In this document: positions 1 through 8,910 of the stretch, one piece after another
Layout: each line of letters starts with the position of its first letter
Position numbering within the stretch: position 1 is the first letter of the stretch
DNA from: Dictyobacter formicarum
GTDB lineage: Bacteria; Chloroflexota; Ktedonobacteria; Ktedonobacterales; Ktedonobacteraceae
Direction of reading: 5' to 3'
Assembly: GCF_016587435.1 (NCBI RefSeq)
Contig: NZ_BNJJ01000040.1
Location: 1 to 49,918, forward strand
DNA length: 49,918 bases
The notes under the pieces: generated by a model
Told to the model about the DNA's origin: nothing
What the model saw: the letters and a program-made list of their open reading frames with translations, nothing else
Databases searched by the model: none
Made by a program: the position numbers and the translations under genes

Positions 1-2
1 GT

Positions 3-1034
3 TTTGGTGCCAATTATCGGTTGGGTAAGAGTTCATACTTCGTCAATGAAGCCGACGAATTCAACCATAACTTCTGGCACTACCATCCACGGCTGGCTAT
101 CGTAACCTCAATTGAGTTTGAGCATCCAGAGTTCTTTGCCGATTACGATGCTTTCTTAGCCGCTTTTGAACACTTTATTCGCGGCATGGATCTGCAAGGC
201 GATTGGCCAGTGCCGCCAACCGTCATTCTGAACGCGGATAGTCCAGGTTGCTGGGATCTGAAGGCGCGTCTGCACGATTGGCCCGGCCAGATCTTAACCT
301 ATTCCGTGGGGCATCATGCGGCGCCAGAGCAAGGACCGGCCACCTTTGAAGCCTATGATATCAAACTGGATGGTGAGACCAGCTTCCGCGTACGCTCGCG
401 CATCGCTATCTCTATTCCAGAGGAGCATGTGCTACATTTGCAGTTGCCAGGCACTTATAACATTGAGAACGCCCTGGCTGCGCTGGCGGCGGCGCAACTG
501 TTAGGTGTGGGTATCGAGAGCATTGCGCAGACCCTGGCAAGCTTCAGCGGCACCAGAAGGCGCTTTGATATTCGCCACCAGGGACCACTGAAGATAGTAG
601 ATCAGGCGCTGGACGTTATGCTGGTGGATGACTATGCTCACCATCCGACCGCCATTTCCGCCACGTTGGAGGCCACGCGCCGCCGCTATCCGGGGCAGCG
701 CATCGTCGCGGTCTATCAGCCGCATATGTATAGTCGGACCAAAACCTTTTTTGATCAGTTCTTGCATGCGTTCGATGCAGCTGATATTGCCATCATCGCG
801 GACATCTTTCCCGCACGCGAACGCGATACCGGCTTAATCCATGCGCGTGAACTTGTAGATGGAATAGCGCAGCAGCCAGTTTTCGTGCAGGGCAAGGCCC
901 ATATCATACATGGTGGAAGTGTCGCCGAAACTACTGAACTGCTTACCCACACCCTGCGCTCCGGCGACCTGGTAGTGATTATGGGTGCGGGTGATATCTA
1001 TATCGTTACAGAAAACTTGTTAAAGAATGCATAA
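3..1034 (+). CDS. murC: UDP-N-acetylmuramate--L-alanine ligase, 5' end cut by window
   Basis: Cytoplasmic Mur ligase that adds L-alanine to UDP-MurNAc with ATP, the first step of peptidoglycan stem-peptide synthesis. The reading frame is open to the window edge and its first residues, including YFVNEADEF, already belong to the central ligase domain, so the N-terminal UDP-binding domain and the P-loop lie upstream. Visible family marks are EADEFNHNF, the TSIEFEHPEFF metal/substrate region, the NIENALAALAAA helix and the C-terminal DDYAHHPTAI motif. About 344 residues are present, against some 450-480 in a whole MurC. The stop lies 19 bases before the preferred murB start, as expected for a dcw operon. 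The identity is clear; only the start is missing. Confidence 0.95.
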   Translation, partial: FGANYRLGKSSYFVNEADEFNHNFWHYHPRLAIVTSIEFEHPEFFADYDAFLAAFEHFIRGMDLQGDWPVPPTVILNADSPGCWDLKARLHDWPGQILTYSVGHHAAPEQGPATFEAYDIKLDGETSFRVRSRIAISIPEEHVLHLQLPGTYNIENALAALAAAQLLGVGIESIAQTLASFSGTRRRFDIRHQGPLKIVDQALDVMLVDDYAHHPTAISATLEATRRRYPGQRIVAVYQPHMYSRTKTFFDQFLHAFDAADIAIIADIFPARERDTGLIHARELVDGIAQQPVFVQGKAHIIHGGSVAETTELLTHTLRSGDLVVIMGAGDIYIVTENLLKNA

Positions 1035-1053
1035 CAGGCCTAGAGGAAACAAC

Positions 1054-2073
1054 ATGATATTTGATGCTGAGATTGCTTATAACGAACTCCTTGCTCACTT
1101 TGGTAGCCGCGTGCGCCGCAATGAGCCATTAGCGCGCCACTGCACCTTTGGCGTTGGTGGTCCCGCTGATGTATGGGTCTCAGTGGATACACCTGAGGAT
1201 CTTGTGGGCCTGGTCACCATGTGTGCTGAGCGACGCTGGCCATTGCTGATCACCGGCAACGGCACCAACGTCTTATATGCCGATGCCGGTGTCCGAGGTG
1301 TGGTGGCGCGCGTCGCCATCAACACCTACACCCTTGAAGAGAATGGCGCTGAAACCGCCTTTTTAACGGTAGGTGCAGGCATCAGCTGGCCGCGTATCAT
1401 CAATGAGATTGCTCCCAAAGGATGGGGTGGCTTAGAGTTTGGTCCTGGCATACCAGGCACCTTAGGTGGTGGAGTTGTTAGCAATGCAGGCGTGCACGGT
1501 TACGATCTGGGACAGGTACTGGAATGGGTCGACATCGTCGATGCGCGCCAGTGCGAAGATGGTCCCGTAGCTCCAACGGTTGTGCGCTATCAGCATAGCG
1601 AGTTAGAGCTCAGCTACCGGCACAGCCGTTTCAGGGCTCAACGGCGCGTTCAATTTGACGGCGAGGGCAACCCGGTTGCCGCGCCCCACAAATTGATCGA
1701 GCCAGCGGAAATCGTCATGCAGCTGGGTATCCGCCTGCGGCAGGAAGATCCTCAGAAGCTGCGAACCGCCATCGAAGAGCACAAACAGTATCGCAAGCGC
1801 ACCCAGCCACCGCAGCAGAGTGCGGGCTCAATCTTCAAAAATCCGCAAGGCGATTACTCGGGACGTCTAATCGAAGCGGCAGGATTGAAGGGAATGGTGC
1901 ATGGGGGAGCCCAGATCTCGGAGCGTCATGCCAATTTTATTGTCAATGTAGGTGGAGCACGTGCAGCAGACGTTGCCGCTCTCATCAAAGAAGCCCATCA
2001 GCGCGTTTATGACCGCTTCGGGGTTGATTTAGAGCTGGAGGTCGAACTGCGCGGGGAGTGGAAGGTACTATGA
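1054..2073 (+). CDS. murB: UDP-N-acetylenolpyruvoylglucosamine reductase
   Basis: FAD- and NADPH-dependent cytoplasmic enzyme that reduces UDP-GlcNAc-enolpyruvate to UDP-MurNAc. The FAD-binding half carries CTFGVGGPAD and GNGTNVLYAD, followed by FGPGIPGTLGGGVVSNAG. The C-terminal half has SYRHSRF, the QPPQQSAGSIFKNP motif and an AGLKG / GGAQISERHANFIVN block, typical of a type I/II MurB of about 340 residues. An in-frame ATG at 1027 would overlap murC, but a GAGGAAA ribosome site at about 1043-1049 points to the ATG at 1054, giving 339 residues. It is followed after one base by ftsQ, so the genes are probably translationally coupled. Confidence 0.95.
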   Translation: MIFDAEIAYNELLAHFGSRVRRNEPLARHCTFGVGGPADVWVSVDTPEDLVGLVTMCAERRWPLLITGNGTNVLYADAGVRGVVARVAINTYTLEENGAETAFLTVGAGISWPRIINEIAPKGWGGLEFGPGIPGTLGGGVVSNAGVHGYDLGQVLEWVDIVDARQCEDGPVAPTVVRYQHSELELSYRHSRFRAQRRVQFDGEGNPVAAPHKLIEPAEIVMQLGIRLRQEDPQKLRTAIEEHKQYRKRTQPPQQSAGSIFKNPQGDYSGRLIEAAGLKGMVHGGAQISERHANFIVNVGGARAADVAALIKEAHQRVYDRFGVDLELEVELRGEWKVL

Positions 2074-2074
2074 C

Positions 2075-3232
2075 ATGACAGAAAGGAAAAAGCTACCGTC
2101 TCAACGGGCAACGCCAAGCTACAACAAGCTTGAAAAAGTCTACACACCAAAAGACGCGTTAAAAAAAGAGCTGGCGCATAACACGCTCATCTCCTCACGT
2201 TCGTTGAAACGGGTAGTTACAGTTCCAAATGCGGACCCTTCAGTGGCATGGCATACGTTTGCTCAACGTCAATCGCAATTGCGACACGTGCGCTCACGAG
2301 CACGAAAGCCAGTCAAACTGGTACCACGTACGCTGGTTCAGACAGGAGTACGGGCAACTAACGGACGCATTCAGGCGGTGCGGCGTCCATTGCCCTACAA
2401 ATCGTCTATTCCCAGGCGCAGTGGTCGTCGGCGTGGCAGGCGTAACCTGCTCTGGAAAGTTGCAGCCGTGTTTGCGATCATTGCCTGTATGATTGCTGCG
2501 ATTAACTTTGCACTCACCAGCGATGTCTTTCGCTTGCATCGCGTCAGTGTGGTTGGCACCCACAATAACGGGTTAATTCAAAGCATTCAGCACATGGGTA
2601 TTCAGGGGCAGAATATCTTCCTGGTCGATACTGGAAGTATTCAAGCGCGCATTCAGGCCTCGCCGTTGATAGCTTCAGTTGCCATAAGCAAGCAATTTCC
2701 GGATCAACTGACTGTGACCATTGTAGAGCGTAAGCCCGTAGTGCTATGGCAGGGCCCGCAAGGCACCTTCAGCGTGGACGCGCAGGGGATGGTGATTGAG
2801 CCCGCCAGCCAGACACCTGGAGCAGATCAATTAGGAATCGTGGTTGACACAACGACCCAGGGCGCAAAAACAGAACCGTTATTGCGTCCTGGAACGTATT
2901 TAAAGAACATTGATAGTGTATTTGCAAGTGATGTCTGGCAGAGAGTTCCTAAAGTAGCAGGTATAGATGCGTTCAAACTGTATTACGATGGTACAATGTA
3001 TGCTAGTACTACCAGTCAAACTGGTGGAATGGGAGGTGGTAGGGGATCCTATATTATAGAAAGTCCAGATGGTTGGAAAGCGTATTTGGGAAGTTCTCAT
3101 GACGCTAACTCTCTGGATAATCGTCTTAAAGAATTACGTGAGATTGTAAAGCTCGCACGCCAGCAGCAAATGAACATTGCCACCATAGACTTACGTTATG
3201 GCCTGCGACCAGTGTTTACTTTACAACAGTAA
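2075..3232 (+). CDS. ftsQ: Cell division protein FtsQ/DivIB with long basic cytoplasmic tail
   Basis: Single-pass bitopic divisome protein that links early division proteins to the septal peptidoglycan synthase. Residues 1-124 are cytoplasmic and very rich in Arg/Lys (for example SGRRRGRRN just before the membrane). A membrane helix covers about 125-147. The POTRA domain starts at about 152 (FRLHRVSVVGTHNN) and is followed by the FtsQ core with VTIVERKPVVLWQG. The start ATG sits one base after the murB stop, with a GGGGAG site inside murB. At 385 residues it is longer than most FtsQ proteins, mostly because of the N-terminal tail. The last third contains a Gly-rich insert around GGMGGGRGS and is richer in A+T than the neighbouring genes. 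Assignment rests on POTRA/FtsQ features and position between murB and ftsA. Confidence 0.88.
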   Translation: MTERKKLPSQRATPSYNKLEKVYTPKDALKKELAHNTLISSRSLKRVVTVPNADPSVAWHTFAQRQSQLRHVRSRARKPVKLVPRTLVQTGVRATNGRIQAVRRPLPYKSSIPRRSGRRRGRRNLLWKVAAVFAIIACMIAAINFALTSDVFRLHRVSVVGTHNNGLIQSIQHMGIQGQNIFLVDTGSIQARIQASPLIASVAISKQFPDQLTVTIVERKPVVLWQGPQGTFSVDAQGMVIEPASQTPGADQLGIVVDTTTQGAKTEPLLRPGTYLKNIDSVFASDVWQRVPKVAGIDAFKLYYDGTMYASTTSQTGGMGGGRGSYIIESPDGWKAYLGSSHDANSLDNRLKELREIVKLARQQQMNIATIDLRYGLRPVFTLQQ

Positions 3233-3249
3233 GTAAGAATGTGAATAAT
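3220..3249 (+). promoter_or_regulatory. Candidate sigma70-type promoter for ftsA
   Basis: TTTACA at 3220-3225 and AATAAT at 3244-3249 are separated by 18 bases, each one mismatch from the consensus hexamers. The -35 box overlaps the last codons of ftsQ. It would place transcription start about 65 bases before the ftsA start at 3321. Seen in sequence only. Confidence 0.35.
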
Positions 3250-3320
3250 CACATGACAGGTCTAAAATACTGTATTCGTAGTGCGTCTCAAAAGTGTACC
3301 GCCCAATAGGAGCGTGGATC

Positions 3321-4562
3321 GTGCAAGAGCGGGTGATTGTCGGTATCGACGTCGGAACAACAAAAATCTGTGTCCTGGTCGGCGAACTGGATCGTGACGG
3401 GAAGCTGAATATTGTTGGCGTTGGCACCTGCCCTTCACAGGGGTTGCGCCGTGGGGTGGTGGTGAACATTGAAGAGACCGTCACTTCAATTGCAGCGGCG
3501 CTTGATCGTGCTGAACGCTTATCAGGTAAAAAAATTACCTCTGCATATGTTGGTATTGCAGGTAGCCATATTTCCTCGGAAAATAGCAAGGGCTTCGTTG
3601 CGATTTCCCCAAAGAATCGGGATATTGAACAAAACGATATTAGCCGTGCCTTCGAGGTGGCTCGGGCAATTGCCATTCCCGCGAATCGTGAACTGATTCA
3701 CGTTATTCCGCGGGGCTATGTCGTCGATGGACAGGAGGGTATCAAGAACCCCATCGGTATGTCTGGTTTCCGCCTGGAGGTGGAAGCGCATATCATCACC
3801 GGTTCAGTGTCCTCTATGCATAACTTGATTAAATGTGTGCATAAAGCGCATGTCGAGATTGAGGACCTCGTCCTGGAGCCCCTGGCCTCAGGTGATGCGG
3901 TCCTGGAGGAAGGCGAGACCGACCTGGGGGTTGCCCTGGTCGATATCGGTGGTGGCACCACCGATGTTGCGGTATATACCGATGGAGCTATCTGGCACAC
4001 AATCGTGTTGCCGGTCGGTGGTAACCTGATTACCAGCGACATTGCCATTGGATTGCGCCTGCCAGTCGGGGTTGCTGAAGAACTCAAAATTACTTATGGG
4101 CATTGTGATCCGTCAGCTATAGATGAAGATGATATGATCGATCTGTCACAATTTATGCCTGACTGTGATGATCTCGTACCACGGAAACTTCTGGCCGAAA
4201 TTATTCAGGCTCGTGTTGACGAAATCTTCTGCATGGTACATGAAGAGATCAAAAAGTCCGGCTACGATGGATTACTGCCCGCAGGCGTCGTGATTACCGG
4301 AGGAACCGCTGAGCTACCAGGTATTTTAGAACTGGCAGGCCAGGTTCTGGATCTCCCGGCTCGCATCGGTTCTCCTCTGGGCTTGCATGGGCTGGCGGAC
4401 TCTATTAACAGGCCCGCCTATTCAACGGCCGTTGGTCTATTACTGTGGGGATTGAGCAATACCTCGTTCCTCATGGATGAAGAGCCAATCGATGTAAACG
4501 TAGAAGATGAAAATAATCTTGTATCTCGGTTTGGGCGCTGGCTGCGTGCATTTATTCCTTAA
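3321..4562 (+). CDS. ftsA: Cell division protein FtsA
   Basis: Actin-fold ATPase that tethers FtsZ filaments to the membrane. The N-terminal phosphate-1 motif GIDVGTTKICVLVGEL starts within ten residues of the start. The SHVS/1C region is seen around VGIAGSHISSENSKGFVAI, phosphate-2 is VDIGGGTTDVAVY, and the adenosine motif is ITGGTAELPGI. The C-terminus FGRWLRAFIP looks like the usual amphipathic membrane-targeting helix. A GTG at 3294 is possible, but the GTG at 3321 has an AGGAG site eight bases upstream (3308-3312) and gives 413 residues, the normal size. It precedes ftsZ by 178 bases and its partner peptide is the conserved FtsZ C-terminus, also present here. Confidence 0.95.
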   Translation: MQERVIVGIDVGTTKICVLVGELDRDGKLNIVGVGTCPSQGLRRGVVVNIEETVTSIAAALDRAERLSGKKITSAYVGIAGSHISSENSKGFVAISPKNRDIEQNDISRAFEVARAIAIPANRELIHVIPRGYVVDGQEGIKNPIGMSGFRLEVEAHIITGSVSSMHNLIKCVHKAHVEIEDLVLEPLASGDAVLEEGETDLGVALVDIGGGTTDVAVYTDGAIWHTIVLPVGGNLITSDIAIGLRLPVGVAEELKITYGHCDPSAIDEDDMIDLSQFMPDCDDLVPRKLLAEIIQARVDEIFCMVHEEIKKSGYDGLLPAGVVITGGTAELPGILELAGQVLDLPARIGSPLGLHGLADSINRPAYSTAVGLLLWGLSNTSFLMDEEPIDVNVEDENNLVSRFGRWLRAFIP

Positions 4563-4581
4563 ACGAAGTACTCATTTATAG

Positions 4582-4624
4582 TATAGGCGAATCATCGAGT
4601 AGCGTATAAGCGAACAATTGAGTA
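4582..4624 (+). repeat. Degenerate 23-bp tandem repeat upstream of ftsZ promoter
   Basis: Two 20-base units, at 4582-4601 and 4605-4624, match at 16 of 20 positions and share TATA-GCGAA and GAGTA cores, with a 23-base period. A weaker related stretch follows at about 4623-4642 and GGCGAATCA recurs near 4649. The array ends about 60 bases before the ftsZ -35 box. A regulator site is possible but not shown. Confidence 0.4.
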
Positions 4625-4681
4625 TGGGTAAGCAATTGCATGCATGGAGGCGAATCACTGCAACAAACTGGGCGTCGTTCG

Positions 4682-4710
4682 TTGTACACATATGAGGTAT
4701 TCACTATAAA
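4682..4710 (+). promoter_or_regulatory. Sigma70-type promoter for ftsZ
   Basis: TTGTAC (4682-4687) and TATAAA (4705-4710) with a 17-base spacer. The predicted start near 4717 leaves a leader of about 24 bases with an AAAGGGGG ribosome site before the ATG at 4741. This gives ftsZ its own strong promoter separate from ftsQA. Confidence 0.6.
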
Positions 4711-4740
4711 TGAGAAACTCGAAAGGGGGCCACGAAGAAC

Positions 4741-6282
4741 ATGTTACCAATGGGAAATCATCAACTTGAAGGCTTCGCCCAAATCCGTGTGATCGGTGTT
4801 GGGGGAGGTGGCAGTAATGCGGTGAACCGCATGATTCAGGCCAATATGACGGGTATCGAATTTATTGCCATTAATACAGATGCCCAGGCCTTACTGCTAA
4901 CAGAGGCACCGCATCGCATTCGTATCGGTGATAAGCTAACCCGTGGCCTTGGAGCAGGAGGCAATCCTAGCGTCGGCATGAAGGCTGCTGAAGAAAATGC
5001 TGAGGATATCTATGAGGCCCTGAAGGGCTCTGATATGGTCTTTATTACCGCTGGTATGGGCGGTGGTACCGGAACCGGGGCCAGCCCGGTGGTTGCGCAG
5101 ATTGCGCGTGAGGTGGGTGCGCTGACCGTGGGCGTCGTCACCCGCCCCTTCACCTTTGAGGGGAAGAAACGTTTGCTCTCGGCCGAAGAAGGCATCAACA
5201 ACTTGAAGCAGCATGTGGATACGCTAATTACCGTACCCAATGATCGTTTGCTGCAAGTTGCCGATAAACGTACACCGCTGGCTGAAGCGTTCCGACTGGC
5301 GGACGACGTTTTGCGTCAGGGCATTCAGGGTATCAGTGATCTGATTACGGTCCCTGGTTTGATCAACCTGGACTTCGCCGACGTCAAGACTATCATGTCG
5401 GCGGCCGGATCCGCTTTGATGGCTATTGGCGAGGCCAGCGGCGAGAGCCGAGCCATTGATGCCGCCCAGATTGCGATCTCTAGCCCCTTGCTGGATATCG
5501 ATATCAGTGGTGCGCGTGGCGTGCTCTTCAACATCACCGGCGGCCTGGATATGACGCTGTTTGAGGTTAATGAGGCGGCCGATATCATCAGCCAGGCAGC
5601 CCATCCTGAAGCCAACATCATCTTTGGCGCGGTACAGGATCCTAACTACGATGGCAAAGTGAAGATTACCGTTATCGCGACTGGCTTTGACCAATTGCCA
5701 CCAGCACGGGCAGCGACCAGTAATGCCCACTCAGGATATGCCGCGCCACGGTCAGATTATGATCGTAGCCGTCTGTATACCGTCTCTAATTCGTCGTCGC
5801 CGTCTGGAAATGCCAGTGGGAATACGCCAGTGCGCTCAGGTTCGTCTCAAGGCTATCCACCACCGGTCACGCCATCAATGCAAGCGGCTAATCATCCAAC
5901 CGGACCGATACCTGCGGTGCAGAGAAATCAACCATCGACGCCTGCCGCGCCATCAAATCCTGCTCTGCCGCCGTATAAATCCGATGCCGGTAGACAGCGC
6001 CTTCCCGGTAATGGCTATACGCCGCCGCCAGCGATTCCGCTGATTAACAGCGGCAGCCTGGATGATGACGAGGAAGAGATGAATCAGTCGATGCCCGATA
6101 TGAGCAACCTGCCGACTCCCGCCCTGGAGGATCAGGCTTTACCGACGCGTCGAGAAGTGGGCCAGCGCGGACGTATCGTACGGCGCCTGGATCGCGGAGC
6201 CGCCTCTGAACTGTCACGCGGTAACCGCAACACACCATCCGGCGACGTCATCGACATTCCGGCTTTCCTACGCAAACGTTAA
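4741..6282 (+). CDS. ftsZ: Cell division protein FtsZ with long disordered linker
   Basis: Tubulin-like GTPase that forms the cytokinetic ring. The nucleotide-binding loop [15 protein letters not shown] lies near residue 18, the tubulin signature [12 protein letters not shown] near 105-116, and the synergy/T7 loop around [14 protein letters not shown]. The globular domain ends near residue 320 (VTVIATGFD type ending). A linker of roughly 180 residues rich in Pro, Ser, Asn and Gln follows, then the C-terminal FtsA-binding peptide [10 protein letters not shown]. The whole protein is 513 residues, much longer than the usual 380-400 because of the linker. The start is supported by AAAGGGGG upstream. 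It is the last gene of the division cluster and ends at a strong terminator. Confidence 0.97.
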   Translation: MLPMGNHQLEGFAQIRVIGVGGGGSNAVNRMIQANMTGIEFIAINTDAQALLLTEAPHRIRIGDKLTRGLGAGGNPSVGMKAAEENAEDIYEALKGSDMVFITAGMGGGTGTGASPVVAQIAREVGALTVGVVTRPFTFEGKKRLLSAEEGINNLKQHVDTLITVPNDRLLQVADKRTPLAEAFRLADDVLRQGIQGISDLITVPGLINLDFADVKTIMSAAGSALMAIGEASGESRAIDAAQIAISSPLLDIDISGARGVLFNITGGLDMTLFEVNEAADIISQAAHPEANIIFGAVQDPNYDGKVKITVIATGFDQLPPARAATSNAHSGYAAPRSDYDRSRLYTVSNSSSPSGNASGNTPVRSGSSQGYPPPVTPSMQAANHPTGPIPAVQRNQPSTPAAPSNPALPPYKSDAGRQRLPGNGYTPPPAIPLINSGSLDDDEEEMNQSMPDMSNLPTPALEDQALPTRREVGQRGRIVRRLDRGAASELSRGNRNTPSGDVIDIPAFLRKR

Positions 6283-6299
6283 CGTAGAACAAGAAAAAT

Positions 6300-6337
6300 C
6301 AGCGGCCCGCTTTGAATAAGCGGGCCGCTGGTTTTTT
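6300..6337 (+). terminator. Rho-independent terminator after ftsZ
   Basis: A 13-bp perfect stem (arms 6300-6312 and 6318-6330) with loop TGAAT is followed by G and six T. It closes the dcw transcript and faces the convergent BON-domain gene. Confidence 0.9.
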
Positions 6338-6360
6338 AGTATGTGCTGAAAATGATATTG

Positions 6361-7152
6361 TTAAGCGTTTCTGGTCTTGCCCAGGTTACCGGGGATGTCT
6401 TTGTTCAAACCGATATGGTTGACAACCACGCGGACGCCGGGGATACCGACGACTTCACGCTCTAAAACATATTTCATGCTGGACTTTGGCACATCTCCAT
6501 AGAGGTGTAAAATATAGTTTTCTACCAGAACAGAGATGTTCGTGGCCCCATCCAACTTTCCCTGTGACTTCAAATTCTCGATACGCTCATAGGCCGTATT
6601 CAAGACGGTATCTTCCGCCACAATGAAATTGCGCACACTTGCTACACCAGGGACACGGCTAATCCCTTCCTCCAGACGCTCGCGCTGAACTTCCAGTTCG
6701 AGCTTACCATAGAGGGCGAGCACCACACCTGCTGGTGTCTCATTCTCAATCTCCACTTTAACAGGATGATTGCTGAATGCTGTACTGCCTAATGTCACAA
6801 TCTGCTCTGCAGTTGCACGGGCCCGATCCAATACTTCATGTGCCGGCAATGAGATAATCCGTTTATACTCGGCACCTTCCTCACCATGAGTTGTTGCCAT
6901 GGGATCTTCTAGCACCCAGCCCATGATGCCCCAGATAATAAATGGAACCGCAACAAGTGTCACCCAGGGAGCATCGGGGATAAACAACATACCGGCCACG
7001 GCAACCAGAATGGCGATGCTCAGCATCACAGGCCATAGACTGGGACCCGGCATATGGATATGATGCTCAGCCTCTTCTACTTCCTGATATGACTCAAGAG
7101 ACGACTCTCGATCGTCTACTGCGAGATTTGCTCTTTGAAGAGATGATTCCAT
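6361..7152 (-). CDS. Membrane protein with PSLWP two-helix module and two BON domains
   Basis: No precise function is known. Residues 1-33 are acidic and hydrophilic. Residues 37-82 form a compact two-helix hairpin that opens with PSLWPV and closes with GWVLEDP, a layout also seen in the small oxidase subunit-IV-like protein at 14811 and the receiver protein at 19469. The rest is soluble: a first BON-like unit at about 122-180 (ending VPGVASVRNF) and a second at about 203-250 (ending IPGVRVVVNHIGL). BON domains bind membranes or ligands, and families that pair them with helices often act at the envelope. The gene is convergent with ftsZ. The start ATG follows a GGAGGAG site at long spacing. 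BON assignment is by motif pattern, so moderate. Confidence 0.65.
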   Translation of the reverse strand: MESSLQRANLAVDDRESSLESYQEVEEAEHHIHMPGPSLWPVMLSIAILVAVAGMLFIPDAPWVTLVAVPFIIWGIMGWVLEDPMATTHGEEGAEYKRIISLPAHEVLDRARATAEQIVTLGSTAFSNHPVKVEIENETPAGVVLALYGKLELEVQRERLEEGISRVPGVASVRNFIVAEDTVLNTAYERIENLKSQGKLDGATNISVLVENYILHLYGDVPKSSMKYVLEREVVGIPGVRVVVNHIGLNKDIPGNLGKTRNA

Positions 7153-7287
7153 ACGCTCTCGCTCTCCTCCGCGAATGGTTTACAATCAGCGAGGACTCTT
7201 TATTTTTTTATAATAGTGGTCCTGTATATTTAAGCATACCAAATATATGAGGTTCGTGCAACCTGAAATATTTCATTACCACAGCTT

Positions 7288-7366
7288 TCCAAACCTCCCT
7301 CCCAGCGCCGCCGTAGGCGGTACCGAGGTCGTAGGGCGAAGCCCTTGAACAACCTATATCTGAAAG
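7288..7366. repeat. Decayed copy of the GC-rich intergenic repeat
   Basis: Contains CGCCGCCGTAGGCGG, then a GTAGGGCGAAGCCCT-type hairpin, and ends in ACCTATATCTGAAAG. The order and end sequence match the right half of the element at 19129-19303, but the left terminal repeat is not recognisable. It lies just past the 3' end of the HTH-GAF gene. Confidence 0.5.
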
Positions 7367-7385
7367 GTGGAGGATGAGAGGATGA

Positions 7386-8381
7386 TCAGGATAATGGGTT
7401 GTACAGCAAAATCTCTTCTATTTCTTGCCAGGCCAAAGTTTCGGCCTGAGTGGGAGAAAGATACTGCATGCTCCGATTCGCATCGATAAGGTGATTGGTG
7501 ACACGATGTTTGAAGGTGGCCAGCGTCGCATATTGTTGCTGGCGCGCGGGCAGGATGCCCAGGTTGAGGCTATTAAGCGCATAAAAATCATCCGGCTCGA
7601 AGGCCAGCACGAGCAGATTCACATAATTCTGAATCAGGTCCAGGTAAGGTTGTGTAAAAAAGTCGGGTTGCGTACTGATAATAGAAAGCGTGCCAGCTAC
7701 CTGATCGGACAGCAAGATGGGATAAGCTACCGAGCATTCCTCCTGCTCATAGTAATGCAGGGGAAAGAGGCGCAGTTTTTCCTGCTTACTTTGAATAATT
7801 ACCGGGTGTCCGCTGCTGGCGGCATGCCCGGCCTGCGACTCAGCTCCAAAGAACTGGGTTGTATATTCAATTTGCTGGTCATTGGCGACATTGCTGCGGC
7901 CATTGACCTGGCGCAGGCTACGTACAGGCTGTCCAGTGCGTGGGGGAACACAGAGCGCCAGCAAGACGGTCATACCAGCCTGCTGGATATCTAAATGTGC
8001 AAGTATCTGCTGCAGAATCATATTGTAGACGGCGATTTTGCGCTGCTGTGCTGTGTTGGATGTATAGGTATTAAGGACCTGGGTATAGAAAGATGCTGTG
8101 ATTTCAACTGTTTGTTCTGTTTCGGAAACAGGGATATGCAGGGCTGTTGGATATTCTTTTGTAATTAAGATCGTTAGTTGTTGCCGATAGTGGGGCAAGG
8201 CAGCGATCAGGGGCGGCAGGTTATCCGGTCGTGGATTTGACTTTCCAGTTGTCCAACGTAGCAACGTAACCGGATTGATATTCATGATATCAGCAATGCG
8301 TTGGCGTTCATGTGGATCGGCAATCAGCTGTCCTAAAAATGTACGCCATGTCTGATTTTCATCCATCGTGCTGTTCATCAT
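7386..8381 (-). CDS. Transcription regulator: N-terminal HTH, central GAF-like domain
   Basis: Cytoplasmic putative one-component regulator. Residues about 10-60 form a helix-turn-helix region of lambda-repressor type (HERQRIADIMNINPVTLLRW, then TTGKSNPRPDNLPPL), where the protein would contact DNA. Residues about 110-275 read as a GAF-like sensory domain (VAYPILLSDQVAGTLSII, then a helix with LIQNYVNLLVLAFEP). The C-terminal 50 residues are helical. The 331-residue length and HTH-GAF order resemble regulators common in Ktedonobacteria (family knowledge). The start is supported by GAGG seven bases upstream. There is no clear partner gene: the gap upstream holds only repeats, and the next gene downstream is the BON protein on the same strand. 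Ligand unknown. Confidence 0.6.
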   Translation of the reverse strand: MMNSTMDENQTWRTFLGQLIADPHERQRIADIMNINPVTLLRWTTGKSNPRPDNLPPLIAALPHYRQQLTILITKEYPTALHIPVSETEQTVEITASFYTQVLNTYTSNTAQQRKIAVYNMILQQILAHLDIQQAGMTVLLALCVPPRTGQPVRSLRQVNGRSNVANDQQIEYTTQFFGAESQAGHAASSGHPVIIQSKQEKLRLFPLHYYEQEECSVAYPILLSDQVAGTLSIISTQPDFFTQPYLDLIQNYVNLLVLAFEPDDFYALNSLNLGILPARQQQYATLATFKHRVTNHLIDANRSMQYLSPTQAETLAWQEIEEILLYNPLS

Positions 8382-8610
8382 AAGAGAGCCTCAATGCACC
8401 TGATAAAAAGTTATGCAATTATCACCAATGATGCCTATACACTTCATGCTTTAAATGATCTATTATAGTGCATAGAATACCTGATATGATTGTATCAGTC
8501 AATCTTACATCGTTTGCTTGTCTCAGTGTTTTATAGAATCTTAATACTGGAAATTTATTCAGTGTGGCACATTGTGCGCAATGAAAGCGTTTGAAAAGCA
8601 TGCTTTTTGT

Positions 8611-8708
8611 GCCTGCGGCCCCTGACGATTCGCGCCTTCGGCGCTCAAAAGAGTTAATGGGTTGTTGCAAAAGATGCGCTATGCGCATCTTTTGCAACAA
8701 CCCATTAA
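8611..8708. repeat. Hairpin element A: covarying mini-hairpin plus 26-bp perfect stem
   Basis: Left flank GGCCCCTGACG leads to a mini-hairpin, GCGCC / GGCGC, at 8632-8644, then CTCAAAA. A 26-bp perfect inverted repeat follows (arms 8654-8679 and 8683-8708) with loop TAT. The apex reads TGCGC-loop-GCGCA. No T-tract follows, so it is not a standard terminator. Confidence 0.9.
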
Positions 8709-8710
8709 GA

Positions 8711-8864
8711 GTGCGTCTGAAAGCCATAAGATACGCGCCTTCGGCCCCTGACACTACGCTCCTGCAGAGCTCAAAAGAAGTTTTATGTTGGGTGCAAAAC
8801 GTGCGCAAAGCGCACGTTTTGCACCCAACATAAAAAAGATTGGGGACGCCTGCGTTCCCCAGGC
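8711..8864. repeat. Hairpin element B, tandem to A
   Basis: Left flank from 8711 includes GCCTTCGGCCCCTGAC, a mini-hairpin GCTC / GAGC at 8758-8770, then TCAAAA. A 26-bp perfect stem follows (arms 8781-8806 and 8810-8835) with loop AAA and the same TGCGC / GCGCA apex. The right flank AGATTGGGG...CCCCAGGC recurs after element C. Elements A and B fill the 529-base gap between the HTH-GAF and SCO genes. The A+T-rich remainder (8382-8590, 8865-8910) shows no gene. Confidence 0.9.
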
Positions 8865-8910
8865 AGGTAAGCCATTTCATCCTTCATGTCAAACTGAAGA
8901 AAATGCTCTG

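Noticed and set aside
5224..5730. Minus-strand open frame opposite ftsZ
   Set aside because: Antisense shadow of a clearly functional gene with strong codon bias on the plus strand.
7153..7385. Promoter for the BON-domain gene
   Set aside because: TATTATAA is visible on the minus strand, but no -35 box sits at 16-18 bases. Not strong enough to list.
8611..8864. Long hairpins as Rho-independent terminators
   Set aside because: No T-tract follows A, B, C, D, E or F, and several genes nearby already have true terminators (for example coxC).
8422..8880. Minus-strand open frame of 152 codons across the repeat gap
   Set aside because: It runs straight through both long palindromes, has no family features and no ribosome site. 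The palindromes explain its open frame.
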